Source: Diaporthe sp. PMI_573 (Eukaryota; Ascomycota; Sordariomycetes; Diaporthales; Diaporthaceae). From it: a stretch of 64,000 nucleotides of DNA. Of the stretch, positions 51,612-63,210 are shown one piece after another (the first letter of the stretch is position 1; each line of letters begins with the position of its first letter). The translations under genes and the position numbers were made by a program. The stretch covers positions 39,448 through 103,447 of the forward strand of contig JAJTUP010000140.1 of NCBI GenBank assembly GCA_021399435.1, written 5' to 3'. Under the pieces are notes generated by a model. The model did no database searches. It was not told the DNA's origin and was given only the letters and a program-made list of their open reading frames with translations.

Positions 51612-52510
51612 TCATAAGAGACTTCCTGTCTTGATGTGATTGCGCCCAACGACTTCGGTCGATTATCTGACCCGGCCGCGGCACATGCGGTGTCGAGAAA
51701 TGAGACGAGGCTGCGATGGGCTGGACATTTGCCCTCGCTCGTTGTGCTACCTGCAGTAGGTTTATGTCATGCCGGTGATTAATTCGAGGGCTACTAGCGA
51801 ATCCAAAGGATGAGATTTGTCAACTAACGTTAGTTGACAGGCAGGCACCCGTTGCTTTGATTCGCTCGCACAATTTGATCTTGCTGCCGGTTAAGCCAGG
51901 AGTTGGGCTGGAACACAGACTGATGGAAGTCTGCTTGTTGCGGTGAGTGTCTCTGCACTTGCAGGTTTTGGACACTTTGTTGTTGAATCAGTCCCGGGAC
52001 ATTCTCTTGCCCTCGTCGCATCGCTGCTGATATGATCTGTTGATATTGCCGGATAAGGCCCTGATTGCGCTTCTCCAGCTCGCCCGGGTTATCGGAAGAG
52101 AGTAGCACTCGAAATTGGCCATCCGCTATGTCAAGACGGCATCTACACCAAAAATCGATAACGCCACGAGAAAGAGAAGGATCGAATTAATTACACCCAT
52201 TCCTCTGATAGTAGAAAAAGTGGTGTTGTCGACGCCTAGGGGATCTCGAGAGCTCCGTGCGATGGCGAGTGTTTATGACCGAGGGAGAATTTCCGATCGC
52301 AGTATTCGAATAGGTCTTCAAGGGAAGGACCTAGAAGGTCTTGAATCATTACGAAAAAGTCGCACTCCTGCCCAAACCACCGAACGCGGGGGATTCCTGT
52401 GCCACCTGACAATGCTTTGTATATGTCTACCTCTTGGCTGAGCTCTTGCCCGCCATCACGAACAGGCTGGAGCTTGATGGCGACCGCTTCGCCGGACCGA
52501 ACATCAGTAC
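51612..52510. other. Intergenic, no well-supported gene
   Basis: A minus-strand Gln-rich frame (52108-51830: LEKRNQGLIRQYQQIISAAMRRGQENVPG) may be a coding remnant, perhaps of the truncated NACHT gene upstream or of a Gln-rich regulator. Its start and family are not established. A GTTAGTTGACA duplication-like repeat occurs near 51820-51840. Confidence 0.35.
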
Positions 52511-53236
52511 CTACAGAGTAATAAGTGAGAATGTACCACCTGCATACTGAATCAAGTAGCTTTTCACAAAGTCCTGTGTATCGAGGTCGTAGTTGTCGTC
52601 CTTTGCTAAGGTCTCTGTCTTGAATTCAATGTAAGTAGCCACAGCTGCAGAAACAGACTTTTCATTTAATTCAAGCGAGAGACCAAATTTCTTTAATTTG
52701 CTGATAAAGGCGTTTTCGATACTCGGCCAGTTGCGACTAGACACAACCCATTTGACTCGGGAATTAGCCGTTGATGTCTGGATAATAAGACGTACAAGGT
52801 CATCCAGGCCTGTAATACATTCGTTGAGCGCGTCAACAACTAAGTATGTTATCCTTAGACCTGGATCCTGGAGGCTGTCTTTAAGGATGGCAGACAAAGC
52901 AACCCAAGCATTTATATCCTCAAAGAGCTGTCTGCCAGCTTGGTCGTACTTGTCCCGGATGTGGCGTATAAGCAATGGCTGCTGGTTGATAAGCAGAAAG
53001 ATCAGACCACGCAGTACCGCCGTCGCACTGTTGATGCGTTTATCCGTGGCTTGGCAAAAGAAGTAGGATATGTTTGTGGCCGGCAGCTCCTCTAAATGAT
53101 TAATGACCCCACAGAGCAACATTGTCTTTCCCTTGCCGGGGTCGCCTCTCACCCAAAGTAGCTGATTCTGGCCATTTCGCCATCGTTGAAAGTCGTCGTT
53201 CCCTAGGATCCAGCTCCCCCCTTGATTAACTTTCAT
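52511..53236 (-). pseudogene. NACHT-domain (STAND/NLR-like) protein fragment
   Basis: ATG at 53236, 241 aa. It starts in the linker that precedes the NACHT domain in fungal NLRs (WILGNDDFQRWRNGQNQLLWVRG). Walker A GDPGKGKTML and Walker B YLVVDALNEC follow, then WVVSSRNWPSIE (sensor region). The frame reaches TQDFVKSYLIQYAGGTF, where the family continues into LWVALVC, but here reads SLITL and stops. The usual N-terminal effector domain (HET, lipase or similar) and the C-terminal WD40/ankyrin/TPR repeats are both missing. Full fungal NLRs act in self/non-self recognition and programmed cell death. This 241-aa piece keeps NTPase motifs only and is probably a pseudogene. Confidence 0.75.
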
Positions 53237-53661
53237 CGGGCTACGCCTTTAATTATAATATAAAGTACTCGTCCCTATGTTAGAGGATAATACCTTCGTT
53301 AACTATATTCTTAAGTCCGGTGTACGTAAACTGGTACTACATAACACACTAAACAAAGCAAGACAAAAATACAACACGGATACAGAAGAACCTGCATAAT
53401 CCTCATTAACGTTAGTACCGGAACTCAAGGTAGGACCCAAGCCTGGTGGTTTTCGCGCCCAATAAGTAACACACTTTACTAGTTCTGCCTGCCCGCAGCT
53501 ATCCCATAAAATACAATCTGGAATCACTGGACACAAGGCATAGTCTCGTCTATCATCAAAACGTGAGAACGCCTTATAATACCTCAATAGGTTGTAGATG
53601 TTTGCTTTTATGCCAAGTCCTTTTCTCGTATTAATGAGTTCTATTTTGATAAGCCAAGGCT
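53237..53661. other. Intergenic, no supported gene
   Basis: AT-rich spacer between the NACHT fragment and the next plus-strand ORF. Nothing further seen. Confidence 0.4.
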
Positions 53662-54336
53662 ATGACCCGCCATACTGAGGATGAGGACACAAGTCACTGC
53701 AGCGACTGCGACGAAATCAATCAGTGCGGTTGCACCGACTGCAAAGAAAGGAGGAAATTGCAGGATACAGCACGCGACGCTCTCGATCCCATTCACGACA
53801 TATCTTCTCCGACCTCTGGTGCAGAACACGCAAGCCATCCCGGGTCAGATTTCATTCCAATTCATAATTGGCTTTCTGAGATCGCGACAGCTCCTCTTCT
53901 GCCACACCAACCTGACCATGGCAAGAACAGCTATAATTTGTGGGCGCTAAGTCAGGATCGTCAGGAAAAGGCTGCAGATTCACATCTCAGCAATGAGATT
54001 GACAATGTTACAGAACAGGAGTTTTTAGATTGGGAACTTAGACCAACCGCCAGCCTGAATGATGGCAATGGCAAGGATTCAAGCACTGGTTCTTCCCAAG
54101 TCAAAGGCATCCAACAAGGACAAACTGCATCCGCACAGCAAGGTGAAAAAGGAAAGCAACCACCAAACCCCACCTCATTCCAGACGAATCCGCCAGAAAG
54201 CCAGAGAAAGACAATTCGAAAAAGTCGCAAAGCAAGGAGAGAAAGCGGGTGTGAACAAGTCACTATTACCCGTGTTCAACGGACCCGGACTCGCCACCAG
54301 ATCAGACCACCGTTCAGATACAGGGAGAACATATAG
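53662..54336 (+). CDS. Hypothetical protein, 224 aa, Cys cluster at N-terminus
   Basis: ATG-started open frame. The N-terminus has a compact cysteine group (HCSDCDEINQCGCTDCKERRK) that might bind metal. The middle is polar and acidic (NEIDNVTEQEFLDWELRP). The C-terminus is basic (RKTIRKSRKARRESG...RVQRTRTRHQIRPPFRYREN). A second frame over the last 300 bp also gives a basic segment (SRRIRQKARERQFEKVAKQGEK), so an intron or frameshift near 54200 is possible. The basic end and cysteines could suit a nucleic-acid-binding protein, but no named domain is recognised. Confidence 0.4.
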   Translation: MTRHTEDEDTSHCSDCDEINQCGCTDCKERRKLQDTARDALDPIHDISSPTSGAEHASHPGSDFIPIHNWLSEIATAPLLPHQPDHGKNSYNLWALSQDRQEKAADSHLSNEIDNVTEQEFLDWELRPTASLNDGNGKDSSTGSSQVKGIQQGQTASAQQGEKGKQPPNPTSFQTNPPESQRKTIRKSRKARRESGCEQVTITRVQRTRTRHQIRPPFRYRENI

Positions 54337-56114
54337 GACACTGCAACTTGGATAAATGCACTTTCCGTCTCTTCAATGTTGTTCTGAAGCTGGCGCACTC
54401 AGCGGACCCGGATGGCAATCGTACCCTTCTTATCACATTGGTTGGTACAGAGCTGGCCTTGTCGCCAAAACGTCGAGCTCGATATTGTATCTTGTAGCAT
54501 TACTGCACTCCCGCTTCCCACTCAATATGCAGTTTGCGCACCTATTTTTGAACTTGTCTCAAGCAACATGCACCTTGGAGATTCGTAGACCCTTTAACAG
54601 TTTGTGCACGGTTCTTCAAGCCTACTTCCTTACAACAATAATCGCAATGCAATGCCGTCCTCTAACTATAAGCTCTAGAAGATCTTGGCAGTAGAAGCCG
54701 CTTCTGATGGGACTTTCTGCATTGTACCAGACATCTTCCAGGGAAAGTAAAGAACCCAGCCAGAATAATCCATTGTGCCACGGCCGCTGCAATATTATAC
54801 CAGACAGGAACTTCGTCTCGCCTCGATAACCATTCGGTGGTATCATTACGTCATCGCGAAGACTAATGAAAAAATATAACCAAAAACATATAGAATTGAC
54901 ATTGAATTGAGTTAGAGATATACTTCCCCAACACGGCGAAGGCGGCCCCTTGATAAATGACTTCAAATCAGGGACCGCGTTTCTTACAGTAATAGACGCC
55001 GGAAGTCTGGTTCAATATATAACATTAAACAGTGACCGAATTTTGGTCGGACATTAGGCCACTCCGCGCTGATACTCGATCGGCAAAGGGTGATGGCCCA
55101 TTTCGTACCTCTTCGACCCGCCATTGAGGCTGACTTTGTAAGACGGTAAGGCGCTGCGCTGCCCCCTCCCCCAACCCCAAATAAAAAGTAAGCACCAATG
55201 TAAGTCAAAAATTAGATAGTAGTTTGCACCACGCGTTACAGTCCTATAATAGCTTCATTAGCTGACACGAGTACGGTCAGCGCACATTGTCTTCCGGAAA
55301 TATCTTAGGAAGATAGACTTTACTATTTGTCGAGATCAGCAAGGAGGGATGGTGCTGGATCGCAAAGGTTTGCCATGCTTCTTGGGAGTCAAATCAAGAT
55401 GCAAGGAAGGTCGGGCTTGACGTGATTACTGGATCTGGTCCGACTGCCTGTGAGCGCAGGGGCGAGCTCTGTCAAGGACCTCACGGACTACGAGGAGCTG
55501 GACCCAAAGCTGTGAGCGGGCAACTGGGTAGGGCTATGCCAAGGACGTGCGCAGCTTAATGCAGACTCGCCACCCAGAATGGGTCTTGAGTCTGCGCCAA
55601 ATCATCACTCGAAGGGCCGTAGGGGCAACAAATTTGCCACCCAACATTCCGTGAGGGCGGCAACAGGTGCGCCCAAGGAGGGGCGACAAAGCTGTGTCAC
55701 CTCGCGGCACTGACGCTGGGTCGGCTGAGGTGGAGAGGGGCGGTGCTCGCGGTTGGTGCGGCCAACAGCAAACGGGGGAACCGAGGGTCAAAGCCAGTGC
55801 CTGCAGAACAACCCTTGGGCTAGGCAGAGAACTACCCAGACCAAACTTGCTGTATATTACGAACGCCTTTCCCACCTTCCCTCCACGATAGAGAATTCGT
55901 CCTTGGCTCGGAGTAGTTTGATGCACATTCCCCATCTCCTTAACCTTCAATGCCCGCAGCCCTCCCACCTCTGGGACACACAGCTGGACCACGAAAAAGA
56001 GTTAAGCGCGTTATCAGACCCGATATCTATATACCCTCGGTGGATAGAAAGGTTTCCCTATTCTAAACCCTGATACTGATCTCTCATTATAGTATCGTCC
56101 TCATCTTCTTGAAA
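54337..56114. other. Intergenic, no supported gene
   Basis: Minus-strand frames at 55534-55992 and 54984-55208, and plus-strand frames at 54356-54694, have no domain. Nothing I can support. Confidence 0.4.
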
Positions 56115-57472
56115 ATGTCATTTAACAACACGCAATACCACGGCTCAGCCGTACAATTTCGTGAACTGAAAAGCACCTCCAATAGCTTCGCGCGGCCTGA
56201 AGACGATTGGACTGGCATGTCGGATCCGACTGAGCGTCGGCGGCGACAAAATCGCATCGCATCACGCGTATACCGTAAGTGCTTTTTCATGGGTGCCAAA
56301 TCGATAGAGTGGATAGTAATAATTTCCGACAGGCAAAAACCAGAAGCTACGCAAGAAAGACCCAGAAGTCCGACCAGATCCCACAACAGCCCAGAGAAGC
56401 ATGCCACACGTCGTATCTAGTGATGGCGGCTTTAGCATAACTCGACAAGCGACCTCACCTGAAAAATGGGTTCCTCTATATGAGAGCTGGCAGAAGCAAT
56501 CAGATGATCCCGGACCCGCAAGTAACAATAGGGCAAGCGCTCAACACGAGGGATGGGGCCGAAATGGCCACGGCTTTGTTCCGGAAAATGGGGAATTCAA
56601 CCTCACCGAGATGACCCAGTCCGGGCTCCCTCACCTGATCAAGCATCTCGACGGCCCAGACTTCAGACTTTGCAGAGTATGGATTTGCTATTCCCTATCT
56701 GAACCCAACCTGCAGAGAAATCAGGTATGCTTGAAGTTCGACTTCAAAGCTTCAGGTACCCATTCCTGGCATGGTGTGGAACTTACCGTTGGCAGGGTGG
56801 GAGAAACGACCACAATACAGAATGGAAGAGAGTATGAACTGGCGGGTATACGACTGTCTTTGAAGAAATACCAAGGACCGAACTGGGAGAACTTCAACGT
56901 TGAGTTGCAAGCGGATTTCGAGTCTGTCTACGGAGGCACGAGACTAGGCGGACTCGTTGAAATGCTATCACGGAGATCTTTACTTCGGTTCGCCTTCTCA
57001 AAAGTGGCTGCAAAGGACGGAACATACCTCCAAACTGGATATCGAGACTACATGTAAGTCCACTCGCGCAACATTTGAATAAGGAAATGAGTCTCATGTC
57101 CACTGACCTTATCATACTGCCGCTCGATGAAGCGCCTAGGTTCTCTTCGCTTTGGTTTGTGAACACCGCATCACCGGTTCTATCGCGCCGTTCCAGCCAG
57201 ACAGGGGGCCGGGGACTCTTAAGCTAAGAGTTTCAGGGCCTGATGGCAAAGACCGCTATTTTAAGAGGAGTGCATACGAGTTATTTCGGGACAATATTTT
57301 TGTGGCGCTATCATATTGCGTCCAAAAGAACGGGTCTGGGGATATTATTGCCGCTGAGTCTCCTGCTGAGCTAGGTCACCTGATTTCTAGTCGGATGAGA
57401 ACTGCGGATGGATACCCTTATGTAATTGCCCATCCATTTACGGAGATCCAGCACTTCAAGGAAATTATATAG
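56115..57472 (+). CDS. bZIP-like basic-region protein, three exons, about 382 aa
   Basis: Exon 1 (56115-56274) and exon 2 (56333-57053) join across a 58-bp intron (GTAAGT...CGACAG) to give DDWTGMSDPTERRRRQNRIASRVYRKNQKLRKKD. This is the DDWTG..DP..RRR.QNR basic region seen in fungal bZIP-related regulators, although no clear leucine zipper follows. The next 200 residues (GFSITRQATSPEKWVPLYES..., FRLCRVWICYSLSEPN, LRFAFSKV) match nothing I know. A third exon is likely: GTAAGT at 57054 to acceptor GCCAGACAG at 57204 joins a frame ending at 57472 (TLKLRVSGPDGKDRYFKRSAYELF...). Without it the protein stops at 57057 (TAC-ATG-TAA). Probably a nuclear regulator. The third exon is inference. Confidence 0.6.
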
Positions 57473-57680
57473 AGCTTGAGTAGCCTCTTATTCCCCTTTC
57501 TGACAATACCACGCTTACATGTACAAAGCACGATTAAGGATTGGGGTACAGCGTTAGGGAAAGACGTGGAACTGAATTTACGATGCGTCGCAACGTGCCC
57601 TGTTATAAATCAAGTCGCAATCTATTTTTGTCATCTACCTCAGTATCATTCAGCCATCCTGACGAAGCTCGTCTGATGTA

Positions 57681-57938
57681 TTACCAGCACAGTGCGTGGT
57701 GCTCAGACCTGGATCTCAGGGATGTCTTTGAAGATAGCTCCTCGTATTTGTGTTGCATGTCGAACGTCTCTTTATCCGTTGCTACGGTAAAATTTAGTCT
57801 TGGCCTCTTGGGCACGGGCTCCTCAGCGTCAACTACCCCTTCTACTTGGCTAAACTTTCGCTTTCTAAGTGGCGTTTGAGCCAATAACTCAGCCTGCACG
57901 ATATTCTGTTCGTAATGACTGTTCTCGGATTCGAACAC
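57681..57938 (-). CDS. Possible exon with two nuclear-localisation-like motifs
   Basis: Minus-strand frame after an acceptor-like TTCCGAACAG (57939). It reads FESENSHYEQNIVQAELLAQTPLRKRKFSQVEGVVDAEEPVPKRPRLNF and ends TAA at 57681. RKRKFSQ and PKRPRL are basic motifs of nuclear proteins. Upstream exons were not found and there is no ATG. It may be the last exon of a lost gene. Confidence 0.3.
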   Translation of the reverse strand: MFESENSHYEQNIVQAELLAQTPLRKRKFSQVEGVVDAEEPVPKRPRLNFTVATDKETFDMQHKYEELSSKTSLRSRSEHHALCW

Positions 57939-58998
57939 TGTTCGGAAGCACTCGCAATCTACTTGTTCAAGTATCGCGAAGTAAGTCTAATTTTTCGAGG
58001 TTCATCCAGGACATGATTATCTAACCCTTATGTTGGTACGGCCCTGATGCCGTAGGTCAGGGGATCTTTGCACGTGCAAATAGAGGCGAGCAAAAGCCGT
58101 ACTCTCTGGGTACGGGTTCGATTCTTGCTACGGAAGGAAGAAAGGAAGCCATCGCCATCGTGGGCGCCGAAGCGCTTGGTGTAGTAGCCAGCCCTTCTAC
58201 TGACTAAGCCAGACCGGCCCTTCTGATTGGCCACAGCCGGGCCGGGCGTGTGGCCCCTTGGATTGCCCTCAAACCCACACCTTATTCGACATTAGCGTGA
58301 GCTTCAGATAGCCACCAGCAGCAGTTGTCCAACAAACTAAAAAGGTAGTGGAGGCCGACGGGGACTTTCAATCATTATTGCATCGGGAATCCCCAAAAGA
58401 AGCGCAACGATTGATTGTTAGAAGACTCTCACTGCTGTGTTTCAAGATGGATAGAATGACATTAGAAGAAGACAAAGTAGGAGTGCCCATCTAAAATAGA
58501 TCGGCGCGGCCACAGATTGATTGAATGCAGGCTCAGGCATACCAGCAATTTGTCGTGACCAGACCGCCTTCGCGGCAAACCTGTCAATCAATCATCTTTG
58601 CCGCAATTTCACCCGAGAGACCAATCACAAGGCGGTCAACACAGACCAAGTAGAGCAAAGCTTTGATTGGGATAAGGAATATAAAGACACTATCTTCAAT
58701 TTATGATTATTGTACAGTATTAGGAAATCTGGATTGTTCATTTTACCCCCCCCCCCCCCAACGTCACAACGTCACAACGTCGGCACGCCTCTCGCGCTTA
58801 CACAATGCGGGTTTCCAGTGGAAATACGCGTCATTGTGGAATCCAGCCCAGTAGGCAAAAGAAAGCTCTAAGACCAATGAACAAGTCAGTCAGCTTGAGC
58901 AAGCCCGTTTAGATTCGAGCACAAAGAAATTTACAAAACTTTGGGTATAGAAAGCTTTCCCTGTGGGGCTTGTGCCACAACGGCCTTGGCCCTTCGGT
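57939..58998. other. Intergenic, no supported gene
   Basis: Contains a tRNA-like stretch (about 58045-58135) that fails stem pairing, and a 13-base C run near 58748. No gene seen. Confidence 0.4.
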
Positions 58999-61387
58999 TA
59001 GGGATGCCCAGGTACATGTACGAGACCTCTCGTACAGTGTACGAGTACGAGAAGGTTCGTACTCGTACATGTACTCGTACATCTTGGGTGAGGTTGTCCA
59101 ACTGCCTTTTTAGGTTTAGTGTCAGGGGCTGCCGGCCGGGCTTGCAGGGCTGCCCAACCGCGACTTTCCGGTCTTATCATCTTCTTCGCCCAGCCACAAC
59201 TCTGGATCTTTTCCCCCTTAAACCTCTCTGCGAAGCTATCACGATGGCTAAAGACAGCGAGAGACACTTTCTTTTTGTCCGTGCCACGCCTACGGGCAAG
59301 AGTACAGTCTCCCGATGCAAATACTGCTCCAAAGAGGTTACGTGGACCTCGAATAGCCGTCTCAGCGACCATCTCGCAAAGTGTGAGGATTTCAGGAAGA
59401 AGCATCCAGTCCAAGCCAAGCTGAAGGAGAAAGCTCAAGCAAAGCTAACAGATACGGGTATTACGGCTCTGCCAACTGAGCAGTCAAAGAAGCTACAATA
59501 TCTCGCATCTAACGCAGTAATCGCCAGCGGCCGACCCTTCTCCCTCTTTGAGCACAGCGCCTGGGACGCCTTTTTCGCTGAGGGTATTCCCGGCTTTAAG
59601 CCTCCTGATCGAAAAGCCGTTACTCGCCTCCTTCCGACTATCTATAAGAGTTATCGTGACGAGGTATTGAAGAAGCTTCGCGTAGCTCCGCGCCTTAACC
59701 TGATCTTCGACGCCTCTGATAATATCGCTAGTAACCGGATTATCAATATTGCGGTCCAAATACCCAACGGAGCAGCGTTCTACTGGAAGACGTTTGATAC
59801 TGGCGATATTGAGCATACAGCGGAGGAGTATATCAATCTAATTTGGCCCCAACTCGAAGAGATCTGCGAGAGCGACTGGACTCGGATTAACAGTATCTGT
59901 ACTGATACTGATAGTACGATGAGGACAACCCACGAGATACTTAGCAAGACGAAAGAGCTAGGGAGCTGCTTCTTCTCCCTCTGTGACTCTCACGGGCTTC
60001 AGTTATTGATCAAAGACGTCCTCTTGATGGAGTGCTTTGCAGCCATATTTGAGGAAGCTACCAACATTGTGAGATTTTTCTCAAAATCAAAGCTGCAGCT
60101 ATCACGGTTGCGCGCCTGCCAGAAAGCGCTATATAGCGGCAAGACAAAGGCATTTATCAAGAGGTATAAGTTCAGCAACTCTATTATTAAAATACCTACT
60201 AAGTTTCCTTCTCCTTAATAGTGTAATTACCCGATGGGGCTCCCAATACAATGCCCTCCTCTCAGTACTGGCCAACCGAGACGCCCTCCGTGCCTATGCC
60301 CGGCGGAAGGATGTCCATATCGCCCGTGAGAAGGATAAGCGGCTTGTCCTTCTGCCCCCGGTACTCGAATCGATCAACAGCGGCGTCTTCTGGGACCGGC
60401 TAGAAGCTGTCACAAGCGTTCTTGCCCCCGTTAGCGAGTTTCAGCACGCCTCGGAGGCTGACCGCTCCCATATTGGCCACGTAGTGCCGCGTTGGCTGAG
60501 TATCAAAGCTCGCTGGAAAGATATCGAAGACTCGAAGCAATATACAAGCGTGCCGTGGGAGGATATCTACCGTATCTGGAAGGCGAGGTTTGAGACTCAG
60601 ACATACCCTATCCACTTTGTTGCAAATGCCCTCAGGCCGGAGACTATAGCAACCCTTAACGAGAAGCTGGCTGCACAAGACTATAAGATTGTGATAGATT
60701 TCTTAAAGGAGAGTCTTACAGATAGAGGTGATTATCGCGAGGTTATTAAGGAGTTTAATGACTTCCGCAACCAGCGCGGTATCCTCTACTCTGCAGACAA
60801 CGTATTTTGGGACTGCGAATGGAGCCCAGAAGACGCTTGGGGTTGTCTGGAAGCCCAGGGTTCGAAGCTTGCCACCATCGCGGTAAGGATTTTTGGTATT
60901 CTGGCTAATTCAGTGCCCTCGGAGCGAAGTTTCTCGGCTATCAACTACGTCAATACGAAGGCTCGCAACCGGCTGTCACCGGTTAAAGCGGACTGGCAAT
61001 GTTTTGTATGGATGAACTGCAGAGTTCTCGAGAGACAAGGCGCCAAAAACACCAAGAAAAGCTCACGATGGGATCAACTAGATGAGAAGGAATGGAAGGA
61101 GCTAGAAGACAGCTATATGCAGTACTTCTGCCAGGAAGAGGAGGATACAATGGAGGGACAAGCTATCGCGAGCTTCGTTGACGATGAGAATGTTATTGAG
61201 CTGGGCACAGTATTTGAGGATGAGGATGACTGAAAATATCACGAAATTTTGGACAAATGAAGCCACAACATGTCCCAAAAGGGTAAGCCCAAAAAGCCGT
61301 ACATGTACGGCTGTCGCTGTACATTGTACGGCGGCCTCTCGTACATGTACCGTACCGTACATGTACTCGTACAAGTGGGCATCCCTA
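58999..61387 (+). mobile_element. hAT transposon with intact transposase, 2389 bp
   Basis: 12-bp inverted ends TAGGGATGCCCA (58999-59010 and 61376-61387). Both subterminal zones are packed with GTACATGTAC and CTCGTACA blocks in both orientations, e.g. 59011-59080 and 61300-61375. No 8-bp target duplication is visible: the left flank ends CCTTCGGT and the right flank begins GTGCGACT. One two-exon transposase fills the interior. Confidence 0.8.
59244..61233 (+). CDS. hAT transposase, 643 aa, two exons
   Basis: Exons 59244-60163 and 60222-61233, with a 58-bp intron (GTATAA...TTAATAG) that keeps phase. It begins MAKDSERHFLFVRATPTGK and has a BED zinc finger (CKYCSKEV...SRLSDHLAKC). The RNase H-like core follows with D in LIFDASDNIASNRI and D in ICTDTDSTMRTTHE, then TRWGSQYNALLSVL. 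The C-terminal hAT dimerisation part has E in NSVPSERSFSAINYVNTKARNRLS. The acidic tail ends in FEDEDD. All catalytic residues are in place and no stop interrupts the model, so the gene may be functional. The ATG at 59244 is chosen because the open frame upstream lies in the subterminal repeats. Confidence 0.85.
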
Positions 61388-61494
61388 GTGCGACTACCAT
61401 ACTAAGAATGCTCAGACTGACTTTCCTTCGTGATCACGCCCTTAACAATTAGTGGGGATTATCAAAGTATTACCAACGACTATACACTGCCAAT

Positions 61495-63210
61495 CTATGC
61501 CGCTACCGTGATGCCGATCCGATCCGTGAACTTGTTATTAAACATGCCGTTGACATTCAACTGCCGATAAACCTTCAACCACCTGTCCATGTTCTCCCCA
61601 TACCAGTTCCGCACGTCCTGCGCAGTGATGGTGTCGAGGTCGAGGCCCCAATGCACCCGTATAGACGGGTCGGAGGACATGGCGCTCTTAACCTCCTGCA
61701 GTAGCTCGACACCCTTGTCGATGCCCACGATGTTGGTCAACTCCGCCGTCGCAGTCAGCCGACCCGCGGACGGCGCGAGCAGTGCATCCGACGCCGCGAT
61801 GAACCGGATGCTGATTGGTCCGGCGACGTACAGGTTCTTCTGGTCGGCGATGGTCCTAAACGTGTCTATGAGCCAGTCCACGGTGGCGATCATGTCGCGC
61901 GCGTCAAAATGCAGCTCGAGCGCGTGTGCTCGCAGCTGCAGCTCTGTGTCCAGCGCCTTGAAAACGTTGTAGCTGGTGTCGATGTACGGCGCATCCTCGG
62001 TCTGAAGCGTGTCAATCGCCGTATTGACGGCCCCGGGCGCGAGCTTCGGGAATGCGTTGAGGATGTTATCCAGCACTGAGTTCGTGAGCAAGATCCCCAC
62101 GTCCTCCAGGATGCGACCCCAGATGTCATTCCGCGTGCCGCGCTTCGGTGTGTTGCCCACGCTCTTGGCTTCAGTCTTGACGCAGGGGTGCTTGCCACCA
62201 TCTCCGTCACTTGGGTATGGACTCACCTCCAGCGCGTACCGGTCCCAGGCTGCTAAGGGCTCAGGCAGTGGGTTGAACTTCTCGGGCGCGAATTGGCCCT
62301 TGATGTCCTCCCACGTCGTAGTTGTACGGTTCTCGGAGACGTGGAATGCAGCTGTCACCTCGATTGTGTACGAGTAGACAACCCCCATGCAGCCCATCGA
62401 GACCTGCGTGGAGTGGAACCAGTCGTTATCTTGTACCAGGGTTACGGGCACGGAGGGGGCTTCCGGCAGCTTTCCGGGGAATTTTAACGCATTAGTGATG
62501 GCACCGTCAGCCGGCTCGATCTGCAGGACAGTTCCGTTCTCAGTGACCATCACGATAGAACGAAGCATACTAGCCATCGGGCCCCACGGCGCACCTGACC
62601 CGTGCGTACCCGTATTCATTGCTCCCGAGACAGTCTGGCCGTCGTAGGCACCCATATGCGTTAGCGCAAGCCCTCGGTCATCAAGTTGCTGATTGAGGTC
62701 CTTGATGAGGATACCAGACTGGACACGGATTAGGGAGCCATTACTGCCACCCTGGTTCAGTATTGTCGTGTCAACGTCCATCAAGGCTGTCATCTTGTGC
62801 GGATCGAGGAGGACAGCCCCATCGGTCCTCGTGATATCTGACGTGGAGTGGCCAGAGCCAACGGCCCGGAGGAGTTGCCTCCTGGCGCCGGTGTCTCGAA
62901 TGATGGTTACAAGCTGTTCAAGCGACGTCGGCTCAGATTTGCTAAGAGGTGTGCATGTTTGTTCGCCAAGCCAATCGGACCACTGATCTGGTGAAGTCCT
63001 CTCCGCCGGGGATGTGCCGATATGTTTCGAGATACCGGAATTTTTATGGCCCCGCTCGGCCCTTCGTCCCAAGTCGGCATTCATGTGGACTACATTTGGT
63101 ATCACTGCTGCAGAGTCGCCATGCGCTGAAGACCGACTCTGCAGCGATGCAGTAGCAAGTCTATAGTTATGAGCCAAGCTGCTGAAAGAAGTGCTCGCTG
63201 AAAGATCCAT
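61495..63210 (-). CDS. FAD-dependent sugar-lactone oxidase family protein, 571 aa
   Basis: Single-exon frame, ATG 63210. The FAD-binding PCMH half begins at about residue 80: WSDWLGEQTCTPLSKSEPTSLEQLVTIIRD, then RAVGSGHSTSDITRTDGAVLLDPHKM. GSGHS is the nucleotide-binding loop of the vanillyl-alcohol-oxidase/ALO superfamily, and SGAMNTGTHGSG and MGCMGVVYSYTIEV are typical later strands. The C-terminal half ends with IRVHWGLDLD, like the HWxK/G motif of D-arabinono- and L-gulono-lactone oxidases. Family members oxidise sugar lactones with oxygen, making hydrogen peroxide. The first 80 residues have no obvious signal peptide. Substrate not predictable. It appears intact and sits next to a hAT element without being disrupted. 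Confidence 0.8.
   Translation of the reverse strand: MDLSASTSFSSLAHNYRLATASLQSRSSAHGDSAAVIPNVVHMNADLGRRAERGHKNSGISKHIGTSPAERTSPDQWSDWLGEQTCTPLSKSEPTSLEQLVTIIRDTGARRQLLRAVGSGHSTSDITRTDGAVLLDPHKMTALMDVDTTILNQGGSNGSLIRVQSGILIKDLNQQLDDRGLALTHMGAYDGQTVSGAMNTGTHGSGAPWGPMASMLRSIVMVTENGTVLQIEPADGAITNALKFPGKLPEAPSVPVTLVQDNDWFHSTQVSMGCMGVVYSYTIEVTAAFHVSENRTTTTWEDIKGQFAPEKFNPLPEPLAAWDRYALEVSPYPSDGDGGKHPCVKTEAKSVGNTPKRGTRNDIWGRILEDVGILLTNSVLDNILNAFPKLAPGAVNTAIDTLQTEDAPYIDTSYNVFKALDTELQLRAHALELHFDARDMIATVDWLIDTFRTIADQKNLYVAGPISIRFIAASDALLAPSAGRLTATAELTNIVGIDKGVELLQEVKSAMSSDPSIRVHWGLDLDTITAQDVRNWYGENMDRWLKVYRQLNVNGMFNNKFTDRIGITVAA

Noticed and set aside
58045..58135. tRNA-like sequence with GGTTCGATTC box B and GGTCAGGGG box A, and pairing CCGTA...TACGG ends
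   Set aside because: The T-stem does not pair and the anticodon arm cannot be drawn; at best a tRNA-derived remnant.
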